Source of the DNA: Malania oleifera
Lineage: Eukaryota > Streptophyta > Magnoliopsida > Santalales > Ximeniaceae
DNA length: 64,000 bases
Assembly (NCBI RefSeq): GCF_029873635.1
Contig: NC_080423.1
Coordinates: forward strand, 106,005,988-106,069,987
Direction: 5' to 3'
A program made the translations under genes and the position numbers. The notes beneath the pieces are model-generated. The model was not told the DNA's origin. It did not search any database and saw only the letters and a list, made by a program, of their open reading frames with translations. Every line of letters begins with the position of its first letter. Within the stretch, counting starts at the first letter, position 1. This document shows, piece after piece, positions 38,722 through 46,793 of this stretch.

Positions 38722-38827
38722 GGAAACAGCGATCCAAATAGGATTCCTGAGTAACAGGGCCGAGGCAGATGGGGCGGGCAACGGTGGCGATGGCCGAGGA
38801 AGAACAGCTACTGGCATGCTGGCTCAT
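16102..38827 (-). CDS. Topors-like RING-finger E3 ubiquitin ligase, complete seven-exon gene (first RING Cys lost)
   Basis: Coding exons in order: 38827-38722, 26230-26136, 21296-21217, 21131-21070, 20946-20834, 16690-16629, 16393-16102; all introns GT-AG, phases 1, 0, 2, 1, 0, 2, giving 269 aa. The RING lies at residues 18-66 with ligands Cys21, Cys34, His36, Cys39, Cys42, Cys63 and Cys66; the His codon is split C|AT by intron 1. Position 18, the first ligand, is Arg (CGC), whereas the sister exon at 6446-6551 has Cys (TGC). After the RING come HGYDGSSFQRHYV, RYRLQCYYTES, a Trp-rich segment (SRYW, WLHNWLEREIQAL), EEDVDIIVHH, and ARPFLSGRAERFVNEIELFL with NIEAYDE, the order seen downstream of the RING in Topors-type ligases. 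It probably ubiquitinates a nuclear target; the C18R change may cripple it. Intron 1 is 12.5 kb and intron 5 is 4.1 kb, both full of transposons. Confidence 0.78.
16629..16690 (-). CDS. RING gene exon 6
   Basis: Encodes EEDVDIIVHHVLGVIDSFRR (residues 153-172) between acceptor ATGTAG and donor GTAATA. Joins exon 7 in phase 2 to give the Arg codon. Confidence 0.8.
17734..18358. mobile_element. hAT-like MITE, unit A
   Basis: 625 bp with a 17-bp terminal inverted repeat: left end CAATATTTTAAAAGGCT, right end AGCCTTTTAAAACACTG (two mismatches). Flanked by an 8-bp duplication ATTTTTTC / ATTTTTTT. The sub-terminal regions repeat AAGGCG / CGCCTT words on opposite strands. No coding capacity. It sits in RING intron 5, and the same insertion is in unit B (59193-59825), so it predates the duplication. 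Confidence 0.82.
18380..18890 (+). pseudogene. LINE zf-RVT 3' fragment (plus strand), unit A
   Basis: Plus-strand frame 18448-18669 has FTWEAALGKILTLDNLQ, a Cys pair region NRCFVCEAE, and LENHILILRCPWTTNLWN, the zinc-binding domain at the C-terminus of plant LINE polyproteins. Everything upstream in the LINE is missing. Located in RING intron 5. The unit B copy (59845-60340) has the extra residues LE in the Cys region. Confidence 0.75.
19130..20620 (-). pseudogene. LINE endonuclease-to-RT fragment (minus strand), unit A
   Basis: Minus strand, from high to low coordinate: GGARAIASW... and SFSSCIVKTVVRRFPF (end of endonuclease type), then RDYNSKFF (normally N-T-K-F-F before the RT), and around 19440 LQFAENTIFFLPDHGE, where the catalytic A-D-D of the RT reads A-E-N. 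Many stops and frameshifts. A C-rich run at 19976-19990 differs from unit B, which lacks about 45 bp there. Located in RING intron 5. Confidence 0.75.
20834..20946 (-). CDS. RING gene exon 5
   Basis: Residues 116-152, VLNDKFNVSRYW then KYLQQNQWLHNWLEREIQAL and TQ. Acceptor GAATCAG, donor GTGCTT (GT present but weak). Intron 4 before it (20947-21069) is 123 bp, a multiple of three, with no in-frame stop. Confidence 0.8.
21070..21131 (-). CDS. RING gene exon 4
   Basis: Residues 95-114, YSFSLSKAQRYRLQCYYTES. Acceptor GGCAG in unit A; unit B has GACAT at the same place, so the acceptor is lost there. The reading frame was chosen because it alone joins exons 3 and 5 without a stop. Confidence 0.8.
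21217..21296 (-). CDS. RING gene exon 3
   Basis: Residues 68-93, starting TENFSIIHGYDGS, straight after the last RING cysteine. Acceptor TTTGCAG; donor GTATGG. A second possible donor (GTAAAC, five bases later) would shift the frame and is rejected. Confidence 0.8.
21300..22440. other. Start of RING intron 2, conserved in both units
   Basis: No gene seen. AT-rich sequence, well conserved with unit B 62861-64000, apart from small indels near 21850 and 22270. Confidence 0.6.
22500..23770. repeat. Diverged direct repeat in RING intron 2
   Basis: A segment at about 22500-22760 recurs diverged at about 23560-23770. Both start with CACCAATCAACCCCAT (22532 and 23584) and go on to similar text ending in ...CCAATAC.CATCA..TTG.TCTCA. 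The frames open across it look like chance. A G-run of about 14 lies at 23029-23042. Confidence 0.55.
23826..24940. repeat. Three diverged copies of a 110-180 bp repeat
   Basis: Copies at about 23826-23940, 24505-24690 and 24762-24930 share TAGGCTTAC(G/A)ATGCTTG-type starts, AACCTAATTAAATCAAAAT, TAGTTTC.TA and ends resembling AATCCTCCAT followed by GCTGGCT-like text. Probably fragments of a dispersed element; no protein content recognised. Confidence 0.55.
25240..25400 (+). pseudogene. Possible Ty3/gypsy RNase H fragment
   Basis: Plus strand near 25340-25380 reads LGQNNQVADALE, like the end of Ty3/gypsy RNase H (...N-x-VADALSR). The frame is short with stops on both sides. Weak evidence. Confidence 0.3.
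26136..26230 (-). CDS. RING gene exon 2 (second half of RING finger)
   Basis: Completes His36 and encodes KFCYNC, a basic linker and CPLCK (residues 37-67), holding zinc ligands Cys39, Cys42, Cys63 and Cys66. Acceptor TTCTGCAG|AT; donor AAG|GTTTGT, phase 0 into exon 3. Only one copy lies in the window; the unit B counterpart would be beyond the right edge. Confidence 0.82.
27120..29960 (-). pseudogene. Decayed LINE with dead RT (minus strand)
   Basis: In the minus sense: a linker block (29660-29367, FIKELEGERGMIDRDLDYI), RT box KLDFENAYNRAYW near 29100, a box normally RQGDPLSP reading R-stop-GYPLSS near 28900, LQFAHNT near 28780 where the catalytic A-D-D is A-H-N, thumb text SSIPYYCLSLFEIHIG (28508-28311), and a C-terminal zf-RVT-like part MAIFWCIWLERNAIIF (27501-27283). 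Stops and frameshifts throughout. It lies in RING intron 1. Confidence 0.85.
30190..30840 (-). pseudogene. LINE zf-RVT fragment (minus strand)
   Basis: Two broken frames: 30725-30522 with FRGETCANLFLHCPLTRAICN and 30512-30327 starting MAIIWRVWLDRN. Together they are a second copy of the LINE C-terminal zinc-binding region, distinct from the element at 27120-29960. Located in RING intron 1. Confidence 0.7.
30930..31840 (-). pseudogene. LINE ORF1/linker fragment at unit boundary (minus strand)
   Basis: Minus-strand frame 31564-31178 (128 codons, acidic and Lys/Glu-rich, with FECEKGLLLDHIWELCGYS) resembles the low-complexity region between LINE ORF1 and the endonuclease. It abuts the A/B boundary at about 31841, beyond which another LINE ORF1-like remnant continues on the same strand. 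The homologous boundary in unit A (1867) is joined instead to a plus-strand endonuclease. Confidence 0.5.
31923..34280 (-). pseudogene. LINE ORF1-like remnant interrupted by a solo LTR, unit B
   Basis: Unit B counterpart of 1900-2780. The frame 34280-33870 starts with MRLDKVGKVGALF and continues as in unit A; the rest (32195-31923) lies on the far side of a 1527-bp LTR insertion. Not functional. Confidence 0.6.
32206..33732 (-). mobile_element. Solo LTR, unit B only, with TCGTCGACGA array
   Basis: 1527 bp with TG...CA ends (plus strand TGTTGGCCCAG ... TTGGTCAAACA) and a perfect 5-bp duplication CTACC at 32201-32205 and 33733-33737. Unit A has the empty site (CTATC, about 2226). No coding region, so a solo LTR. 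The ends differ from the TGTAACRACCC LTRs elsewhere in the window; the TCTAGAGGGGGGGTGAATAG text near one end is of a kind common in plant Copia-type LTRs (from memory, tentative). About 12 palindrome-like units lie at 32905-33215, and in the minus sense they precede a TATA-like TTTAAAATAGG (about 32804-32794). Confidence 0.85.
34340..35250 (-). pseudogene. LINE reverse-transcriptase 3' part, unit B
   Basis: Counterpart of 2790-3690 with the same blocks: LSYIPLYYISLFRIP, CRPKREGGLGLVNLVSEN, and WSLDAFGDFSC. One frame here (34889-34335) is longer than in unit A (184 codons) but crosses out of the RT-like reading, so it is still a remnant. Confidence 0.75.
36345..36850 (-). pseudogene. LINE zf-RVT fragment, unit B
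   Basis: Same fragment as 4790-5290 of unit A, equally broken. Confidence 0.6.
36938..37648. other. 711-bp block present only in unit B
   Basis: Unit A reads CATGT directly into GAAGAAAAATCAC (about 5383), while unit B has 711 bp between. Apart from a possible ATG triplet at both edges no target duplication or inverted ends are seen. It may be an insertion in B or a deletion in A. No gene in it. Confidence 0.7.
38664..38718. repeat. (GA)n microsatellite at the exon 1 splice donor, unit B
   Basis: About 27 AG units, six or so more than the unit A copy. As (CT)n on the minus strand it follows the GTA of the RING intron 1 donor. Confidence 0.95.
38722..38827 (-). CDS. RING gene exon 1, unit B (first RING cysteine mutated to Arg)
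   Basis: First exon of the complete gene. MSQ start as in unit A. The codon for the first zinc ligand is CGC (Arg) where unit A has TGC (Cys), giving RPIC instead of CPIC. Other differences are D4H and two changes in the Ser/Ala run. Ends TTTCC|GTAC, phase 1. The frame upstream has no ATG. Confidence 0.8.
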
Positions 38828-39679
38828 GTTTCGCCGCGAAAACAACCCCCCGTTTTCCAGAACGTCTTGCCAAATTGTAATCCAAATACGGATTCGGATT
38901 CGGGTTCAGAATTATTTTAAAAATTTTAAATTTAAATTTAAATTTTTTCATGTTGTCAAAATATTTTTCCATGTTCAGAATTAATTTTTTAGATTAAATA
39001 ATTAATTTTATAAGTAATTTTTTTAATTAAAATTAGGATAAAATTATCAGAGGAATTTAAAATATAATTGAAATAAAAATATTCATAAATTTTCTAAAAA
39101 ATAAAAATAGTAAAGGTCATTACAAAATATTTTTACTATTTTTCAATAGTCATGCATAATAAGATTGTTCTTAATAATAATTAAATAAAATAATTATAAT
39201 AATTAAATTCATATTATTATATTTTAAGTTTCTATTTCTGCTTTTTAGTTTTCATTTTGGATTTTTATTTTCATAATTTTCTACAATTATATCAAATGAT
39301 TCCTAAATTTTTCCTTCTTAGTTATTAATTAGAAAAACAATTATAGATACGATGGGCAAGAGTCGGGCAATGTTTGGCATCACATATTTCACGTCTAAAA
39401 TTGAATTTATTATAGCTGTAAATTATATTTTTTTAAAATTTTATTAAATAATTTTAAATTTTAAATTGCAAACTTTTCTTGTTCTTAAATATAAAGAAAG
39501 AGCATTTTATTTTAATTATCATGGTAATTATTGGACAATTATGGGCATGCTTTGAGTATTTAAAAATTTAGACCAATTTGAAAAAAAAAAATTTTGCTTA
39601 GTGTGTGATTGAGTAGCACATGTATTGCAACAAAGTTATATCAAGTTCTATCTAATCATATTTGTCCTCGTAGTCGTTG
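38828..39679. promoter_or_regulatory. Upstream region of the complete RING gene
   Basis: 5' side of exon 1 on the minus strand, ended by the solo LTR at 39680. The proximal 60 bp resemble unit A, then an AT-rich ATTTAAATTTAAATT stretch near 38926 replaces about 150 bp of the unit A sequence. No confident core promoter. Confidence 0.4.
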
Positions 39680-41391
39680 TGTCATGCCCCAAACCTCGAA
39701 TGGGACCCAGGGGTGAAAAAGTAATCTAACCTGTCCCTATATCATACAAAACATCCAAAGATAACGGACAAAGGATGAGGGTCCAACCCAATGGAGTTCC
39801 CAGACACCCTAAACCATATACGCAGTGGAAAGAGGTCATTCTATATATACATGTAGTACCATACCAAAGTCTATATAAGAGCAGAAACAGACTCTAATAC
39901 ACAACATACAATTGGGTGCCCAACACATCCCAAAAAGGCAACCCACCAAAATACAGTCCTAGCACTTACTCAAGCGCTAACCGCAATACACCGGCCACTA
40001 CGCTCCCTGCACCAGGACGCTAATTCTGATTACTCGAAGGACCTGTAAAAATGTACGTACAGTAGGGGTGAGACACCTCTCAGTAAGGAAGAACATATGT
40101 TATATTGGTGTGTGGCATTTAAGTGTTATCATGATACAACATACACGCAGTTAAATGCAATCCAATACTAATTTCACATCAGTGCATACACACACGCACA
40201 CACATGATCAGCAATCCCGGTATCGTCACACCCTTCGGCCCAAAACAGGCCTACAACATACGGCGTTGGTCTGTAGCCAACCCGCATAACACGGCGCCAC
40301 CGGTATATGGTTAGTCCCTGATTCCCATGGCATTGTACCGGTGCTAATTGGTAGATCCACACCCTTCGGCCTGATCTGCCGAAATAGGCTCACGCCCTTG
40401 GATATAGAGTCGGACACTTTTGCCTACATGGCAGGTGATAAACACATGCCCTCAGATATAGAGCCGGACACTCTCAGTACCTAGAACAATTTGGAACCTC
40501 GTTCCTACTAGCATTTCAACAAATCACACACACATGCATGCTCATATAACCAAACAACACTCATTTGGTAATCTAAATCATGGTTTTCCAAACAAATACA
40601 GTTTAAACAAGTCAAGGCACGGTCAAAACTGTAATCATGAAAAACTCATAGTTTTCTCCGTTAGATTCCCTCAAATGAGTAGTCAAAACACACACAGGAC
40701 CGTGAATCACTGTTCCACCGAGTCCAATTTCAAAAATAACGGATACAAACACAGCTCCCCTTACCTTTTCCCCAAATAACAAATCCCGAACTCCAAGACT
40801 CCTAAATAGCGAACCGAGTTCCAAAATCTACAAATCATATATAGAATATACTCACAAGACTATTCTTTACTAAGCTACCAAATCAGAATTGAAAACTGAG
40901 CTTTACCTCGATTTTTCGCCAAAACTCGAAAATCTCTGAAATGGGATTCCAATCCGTAGAACTTGTAAAAAATTCTTCCACAATCCTCATGGTAACTTCA
41001 GATTCACGATTCTAATGACGATCGGCGAAGAAGTCTAGAGAGAGGAAGTGTAGGGAGAGTTCTAGAGAAAGAGAGGGATATGATTTAGTTTTCTTAGTTG
41101 AGAAGTAATGAAATTTGATATTTATAGCCCTTTGACTCGGACGTCTTCATCGACGAGATGGTGTACTCGTTGACGAGGCTCTATAGTCCTCTCGTCGACG
41201 AGACAGTGGATTCGTCGATGAATCCTGATATCATCGGTTCCAGAAACTCCTCGGCTTCTCCTCATCGACGAAAGATGCATAACCTTCGTCGACTAGAGAT
41301 GCATAGTCTTCGTCGACGAAACCTGTTCAAATTCCAGTTTTACCCATCTCTTATTTATTTAAACCCATTTATCACAGTTCGAGTTCTTACA
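39680..41391 (-). mobile_element. Solo LTR (TCGTCGACGA family), unit B only
   Basis: 1712 bp with TG...CA ends: plus strand TGTCATGCCCC ... GAGTTCTTACA. A perfect 5-bp duplication CGTTG lies at 39675-39679 and 41392-41396; unit A has a single CGTTG at about 7513. In the minus sense: an array of seven TCGTCGACGA-like sites (41330-41147), TATAAAT (41126-41120), a CT-rich leader, donor-like GAG|GTAAAG (40906), and CTTACTGAGAGGTGTCTCACCCC followed by TTTTTACAG (40087-40043). No coding region. It lies about 850 bp upstream of RING exon 1. Confidence 0.88.
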
Positions 41392-41934
41392 CGTTGCCCT
41401 CATCGAGTCTCGCATTTGTCTTGTAATGACCCAAATATATATATATATATATATAAAATAATAAAAAATAATAAAAATGATCATTAAATTAATATCAATA
41501 CAAATGTGCTTTTCTGTAGAATCCTTGATTTTATGTTTGATACCTAAAAAAGACATTGTCTCAGCGAGTGCTCAAAGACCATTGTGACTCAGTTGCTCCT
41601 TGGAGATCGGCCTGGTCAAAATGGAATTTCATAGGATAAACAGAGTAGATAATGTTTGTACACGTAAATAAATACATATATATAAAATAATGTTTTGACT
41701 GACATAATAATAATAATAATAATAATAATAATTATATAAGTATCCTATGCGGGGCCCACATTACTATGTGGGGCCCACACGAGTCATGAAATCATGTGGG
41801 ATCCACAAGAATTTCGAAGTTGTGTAAAGCTCATAAGACCGTGTGAGTACTATTGGAGTTACGTATGACTCACTTGGGTCTCAAAGTTGTATGGGGTCCA
41901 CATGAGTTTTTAAAATTCAAACTTAATTCGTTTT

Positions 41935-41974
<40 letters not shown>

Positions 41975-43480
41975 TAAAACATAATTTACAAATAATAATA
42001 ATAATAATAATAATGATTTTAAAATTAATTAATTAATTAAATGGGAGTGTCGGCAAGCACTCCCATTTTCCTACATGTACCTCATCCTCATCTCATACCT
42101 CCCAACCCAAGCTCATCTCATGCTCATTTCTTACCTATTCAATTTTTAAAAAAAAAATTATAATTTCATCTCTCTCTGCACACTTTTACAAATTCTTTTT
42201 TTTTTTTTTCAAAATTTTCCTATAAATAGGAAGCTCTCAATCTTCATTTTTTACAAAAAATTTTCAAATGAAAAGAAGAATTAGTGAGTAAAAGAATTAG
42301 TGGTGGAGGAAGATTTTTTGTGATCGTATCATAAGGTTGAGTAAAAGGTAATTAAATTTGATTATGTTAAATTTTTATTTAAAATTTATACCTGAATTTA
42401 TTTGTAAGTAAATTTTGATTATATCAGTTATTTTCATAAAATTCTCCCGAATTTATTTTTACGCATATTTAATTATATCAATTTTATCTTTAATATACTT
42501 GTATTTTTTTTTTAGTGAAAAAATGTTCTAAATCCCTCGAGTATTTTACAGTATTAATTTCTATTGAAAAAAATATTTTTAGTATGAAAATTGTGTGACA
42601 TGAGTTTATTTATATGTGCATATTTCATGAAAATATGAGTAAAGATAACATGAGTTGATTTTTACGTTACGTATTTCACGAAAATATGAATAAAAATGAT
42701 ATTTTCATGAAATTATTTTAATTATATAAATTATATAATAAGATGTTTTCAAAACCCCTTATGATTCAGACAATACAGAAAATTACAAATGTTCGGTGCC
42801 ATAACTTAAAGATTAAACGGATCAGAGTGCACTCATATAATTTACAGAGTGGTTATATATGGCAGTGGATTTATCCTAAGTGCACACCTGGTTCTGGGTT
42901 AGGATTTAATAGGAAAAATCTCACTTAATAATGATATGCGTTGATTTAGTTTGACCGGTCAATAAGTTAAGTCCAGTCTTTGGACCGCACAACCCAGTTA
43001 TAGGGATAAACATGACTCACGATTAATAGAAACATGACTTACGACTAACAAAAATATGACTTACGACTAACAGGTCTGAGGGTGATTTTTACAGTATATG
43101 TATATGCATATTTAATTACGTGTATAAAGTTATTAATGATTTGAAGGAAAAATATATGTTTATGTGAACATGATGATTTTTGTGCCTAAATGATGATCTA
43201 AAGGAAACGTGTAAGAAAAAGTATATATATATATAATTAAATATTATAGTTACAATTTTAAAGTTAAAATTTTAATTTAACAATTAAAGTATATGATTAT
43301 AAAATTTTACTGCTGTAGTTGATGGTAAAAGTGTTATGTAAATTTTTTTAAATTCACATATATTTTAAAAGCAGTTTTGAAGTTATAAAATTTAATATTA
43401 TTTTACGAAAGTATAATATTATGAAAGCTCATTTTGTCACACACTAATAATAATCTTATTTACTTACTGAGCGTTGTTTC

Positions 43481-45812
43481 TGTAACAACCCGAATTTAGA
43501 ATGATATTTAAATAAAAAAGAGAGGGAAATAGAGACCGGAAACAGAAGGAGGCCTTCGACTTCGTTGACGACATTGAACTTTGGAAGGAAACACGGAAAA
43601 AGGGGATCAGCAAGACTTCGTCGACGAAGGCTTAAAAGAATTCATCGACGAACATAGGGGGCTTATCGACGAGAAAATACCGAGAGGGGTTTTTGAGCCG
43701 ACTGAATTTCATCGACAAGGAGTGTATTTCGTTGACAAAATTTGTAAAGGACTCGTCGACGAAGGATGGGCTCGTCGACGAAATTCCATATTCTATAAAT
43801 ATGGGAAATCCGAATTTTAACTTCCTAATTAAGCTATCTTCATCCTCTCTCTCTCTTTCCCCCCTTCGGTTCTCCCTCTTTCTTTCGTCAATTTCGGGCC
43901 AAATCTTCGCCGGATCGACAATCCAAAGTCACCACGACGCTCCTGGGGAAGTTCTCTCCAAATCTGCCGGAGCGAATCGTTGGTGAAAGTTAGTTGGAAA
44001 TCATCCCAGAGTTGAGGTAAGACTTTTTAAGCCATATCTGGTCTTACGCTAGTTATAAGAAATGTTGTGCGCATGAAAATACTAAAATTTAATACTGGGG
44101 GTTTTCAATTTCAGGGTATTGGTCAGGAAATCCCTCAGGAGACTTGAATACTTTTGGATAAAAACTTTCTACTCAATATTTGGGTTTTTGACAGTTGAGG
44201 AAAGTATTATATGCTTAGAAATACTGAACTTTAATACTGGAAATTTTCATTTTTAGGGTGTTGAGTTGGGAATCATGCGGGTGCGGGGAAGATTTTCTTA
44301 GGGGCTTTGTAGGAATCAGGTAAGGGGATCAACTAAGCTAGTACTTTTTGAAAAATGTTTGAATATTATTATAGAACTCGAATTTCAGGGAAATGAATAT
44401 ATATATTTATATATGATTTATATTTGGGAAAATTCTGTTAAAATGACAGTATGTTGAATATGTGAAAATTTGTTAGTGTGACATGAGTATAGAATGCTAT
44501 GAAATACTGGTTCTGGAATTGTGTTTATGATATGAATTTTTATAATGAGAAAATCGGCGTACGGGCCAATATTTTTATATGTTATATGTTTGCTGGCGTA
44601 CGGGTCGTGCTATGATGTGATTTGCTAGTGTACGGGCTGTGCTATGATGTGGTTTGCTGGCGTACGGGCCGTGCTATGATGTGATTTTCCAGCATACGGG
44701 CTGTGCTATGATGTGATTTGCCAGCGTACGGGCTGTGCTATGATGTGGTTTGTCGGCGTATGGGCCATGCTATGATTAAATGTGTAATACTGGCGTACGA
44801 GCCAATGATTTTCATGATATACGTATATATGCGAAATGATATGATTAATGTGAAAATTTATAATATGAGATATCCATGTATTACGGTTTTAGTATATATT
44901 ATATGATATCAGAACCTGGTTGACTTGGTCTAGGCTAGCACTTGCACGGTACCGCTGCTTTATGTCCATGGTTTTCGTGATCATGATATCTGTGTTAACG
45001 CCGCTATACGAAGTGGTGTGAGATTGGATGGTCGATGTGGTTATTTTCAAGAAGTGTGCTGTTATCGCCCCTAGTGTACGGACCAGGTTTGGCAGACCCA
45101 TTGGACCTACAGACTACTGTTTGACTTCGCAATGGTTGACCAACCATTGTCAGGTCCTGCATTCGGGCCGTACAACCCAGTCATGTGGGGGTAATACATG
45201 ACAACAACTAGTTAACCTACCATGATTGTTTTTATGTTATTATTATGATATGAGATGAGATATGCTTATGAAATGCAGTATGTTCTGCCATATTTTGATA
45301 TACATATGTTTTCCCATATTTGATCAATAGAACTGAATATGTTATATATGATATATATAGAACACAGAATACTCATGTTGTCACACGCTAGTATTAGTTT
45401 ATTTCCCTTACCGAGAGGTGTCTCACCCCTAAATCTTATAAGCTTTTCAGGAGCCCCTGATAGAAGAGCGGGAAAAGCTCCGCTGACCTAGTGTTGGATA
45501 TCTGCCCTTTTTAAGGGTAAGTTTCTTTTGTAGGGATAGTCAGATTTTGTGGGAAATGTCCCTAGATTTATTTTGGGATGTAAATATGGAAATACTGTGG
45601 ACTATAGTAACTCTGATATATTGTAATATATGGTATTGAGATGTACATTATTGTATGTTTTCTGCTGCTAGGACTTCTGCTGTATGTTCTGATATATTCC
45701 TGGTACCCACGGGTCTAGGTGAATTGTGACTTGCTGAACTGAAATATGAGAAATGTGCTACTGATATTATCAAAAAAAAAAAAATTTGTGGAAAAATGAG
45801 CAGGTCGTGATA
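43481..45812 (+). mobile_element. Solo LTR (TCGTCGACGA family), unit B only, with minisatellite
   Basis: 2332 bp starting TGTAACAACCCG and ending GGTCGTGATA, a decayed form of ...TTACA. Target duplication GTTTC at 43476-43480 and 45813-45817; unit A has the empty site at about 11564. Array of TCGTCGACGA-like sites at 43560-43785, TATAAAT at 43794-43800, CT-rich leader, donor-like GAG|GTAAGA at 44017, and CTTACCGAGAGGTGTCTCACCCC followed by CTTTTCAG (45408-45450). Open frames 43581-43986 merely read through the array and leader. Confidence 0.87.
44592..44783 (+). repeat. 32-bp minisatellite, six units
   Basis: Six contiguous 32-bp units starting at 44592, 44624, 44656, 44688, 44720 and 44752. 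Consensus starts GCTGGCGTACGGGCCGTGC and ends TATGATGTGATTT. Single degenerate half-units flank it (about 44552 and 44789). Inside the solo LTR 43481-45812; not seen in the related LTR of unit A. Confidence 0.92.
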
Positions 45813-46793
45813 GTTTCACCTCAATCGTTATTTTACATTTCAGATAATTTTGAAGAGTATACTAAAAATCTGGCGTAGCAAGTGCATGAGTGGGAGTTGA
45901 AAGAACATAGTAGAATAAAAATTTAACATAATACAATTTAGAATATGTTTGTATATTTTTGAATTTTAGAAAATTTCATTTTAATAGTTGAAACATATAT
46001 TTGTAATAAAGCTAATTAGTGCTCTGGTAATAAAAATAATTTAAATTTATGTGCGCCTGCTGAAAAATTTATATGCTGGAATCCACTTGGGTTCGAGTCC
46101 TTACATGTCCTCATCGCCCTCATCTAGTATTGCTCGTGATAATTGATATCTAGTTTTTCCTTTAAAAAAATAATAATAAGTTTGAAGATCTCACTCATAT
46201 TCTTTCAAGATTTACTTGAAGAAATAAAAACTGGACAAGATTTTAGCTAGTCAAATATGAGTTTTTGAAGAGCCAAAATAAGATATAAATATAATCATGT
46301 TCACAAATTTTTTATAGAAATATTTTGCCAAAACAACTCAAATAGAAGCCATTTTTTTAAAATGCAATTATTAATCATACGCACATAAAATCTTCATAAG
46401 CTTCGAATTGACAGAGTTAAGCATATGCTTATTTTTTACTTAAATCCTAATTATTTTATAAGTAAAAATAATTATGGATTCTTAGATAAATTTCAGACGA
46501 ATAATTTAAGGGTTTCATTTGTAAATAAATTTTGACATCTAATTGATATGCAACATGAGATGAATTACTTCTTATTATATATGTAGCTCAAATCGCGTGT
46601 GATCTTCTAATAGACTAAAACAAACTTTCATTATAAAATGCATCTTCAAATAATATTAACTAATTAGTATTTTTTGTATTATGAAATTATTTGTTTTGCT
46701 TCTAAATATAAGGGTGGGTTTAGCCGTGGAAGATGCTTTTTATTTTTTATTTTTTCAAAAATTATAAAATTAGCATTTTTTTTTTTTAGCTTT

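Larger units (their letters stand above)
41422..46105 (+). mobile_element. Old solo LTR (family C), unit B, with nested younger LTR
   Basis: Same insertion as 7543-11854. Begins TGTAATGACCC, ends GAGTCCTTACA. Target duplication TGTCT/TGTCC at 41417-41421 and 46106-46110, one base decayed. TATA box TATAAAT at 42221-42227. Interrupted by the LTR 43481-45812 exactly inside its conserved CTTACTGAG...TTTCACC block. About 2.35 kb without the insert. Confidence 0.8.

Noticed and set aside
43581-43986. Overlapping open frames of 79 and 97 codons
   Set aside because: They translate the TCGTCGACGA array and the CT-rich leader of a solo LTR, with no conserved protein pattern.
44592-44783. Regular 32-bp repeats, CRISPR-like at first sight
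   Set aside because: The units are contiguous with no unique spacers and lie in a plant LTR; this is a minisatellite.
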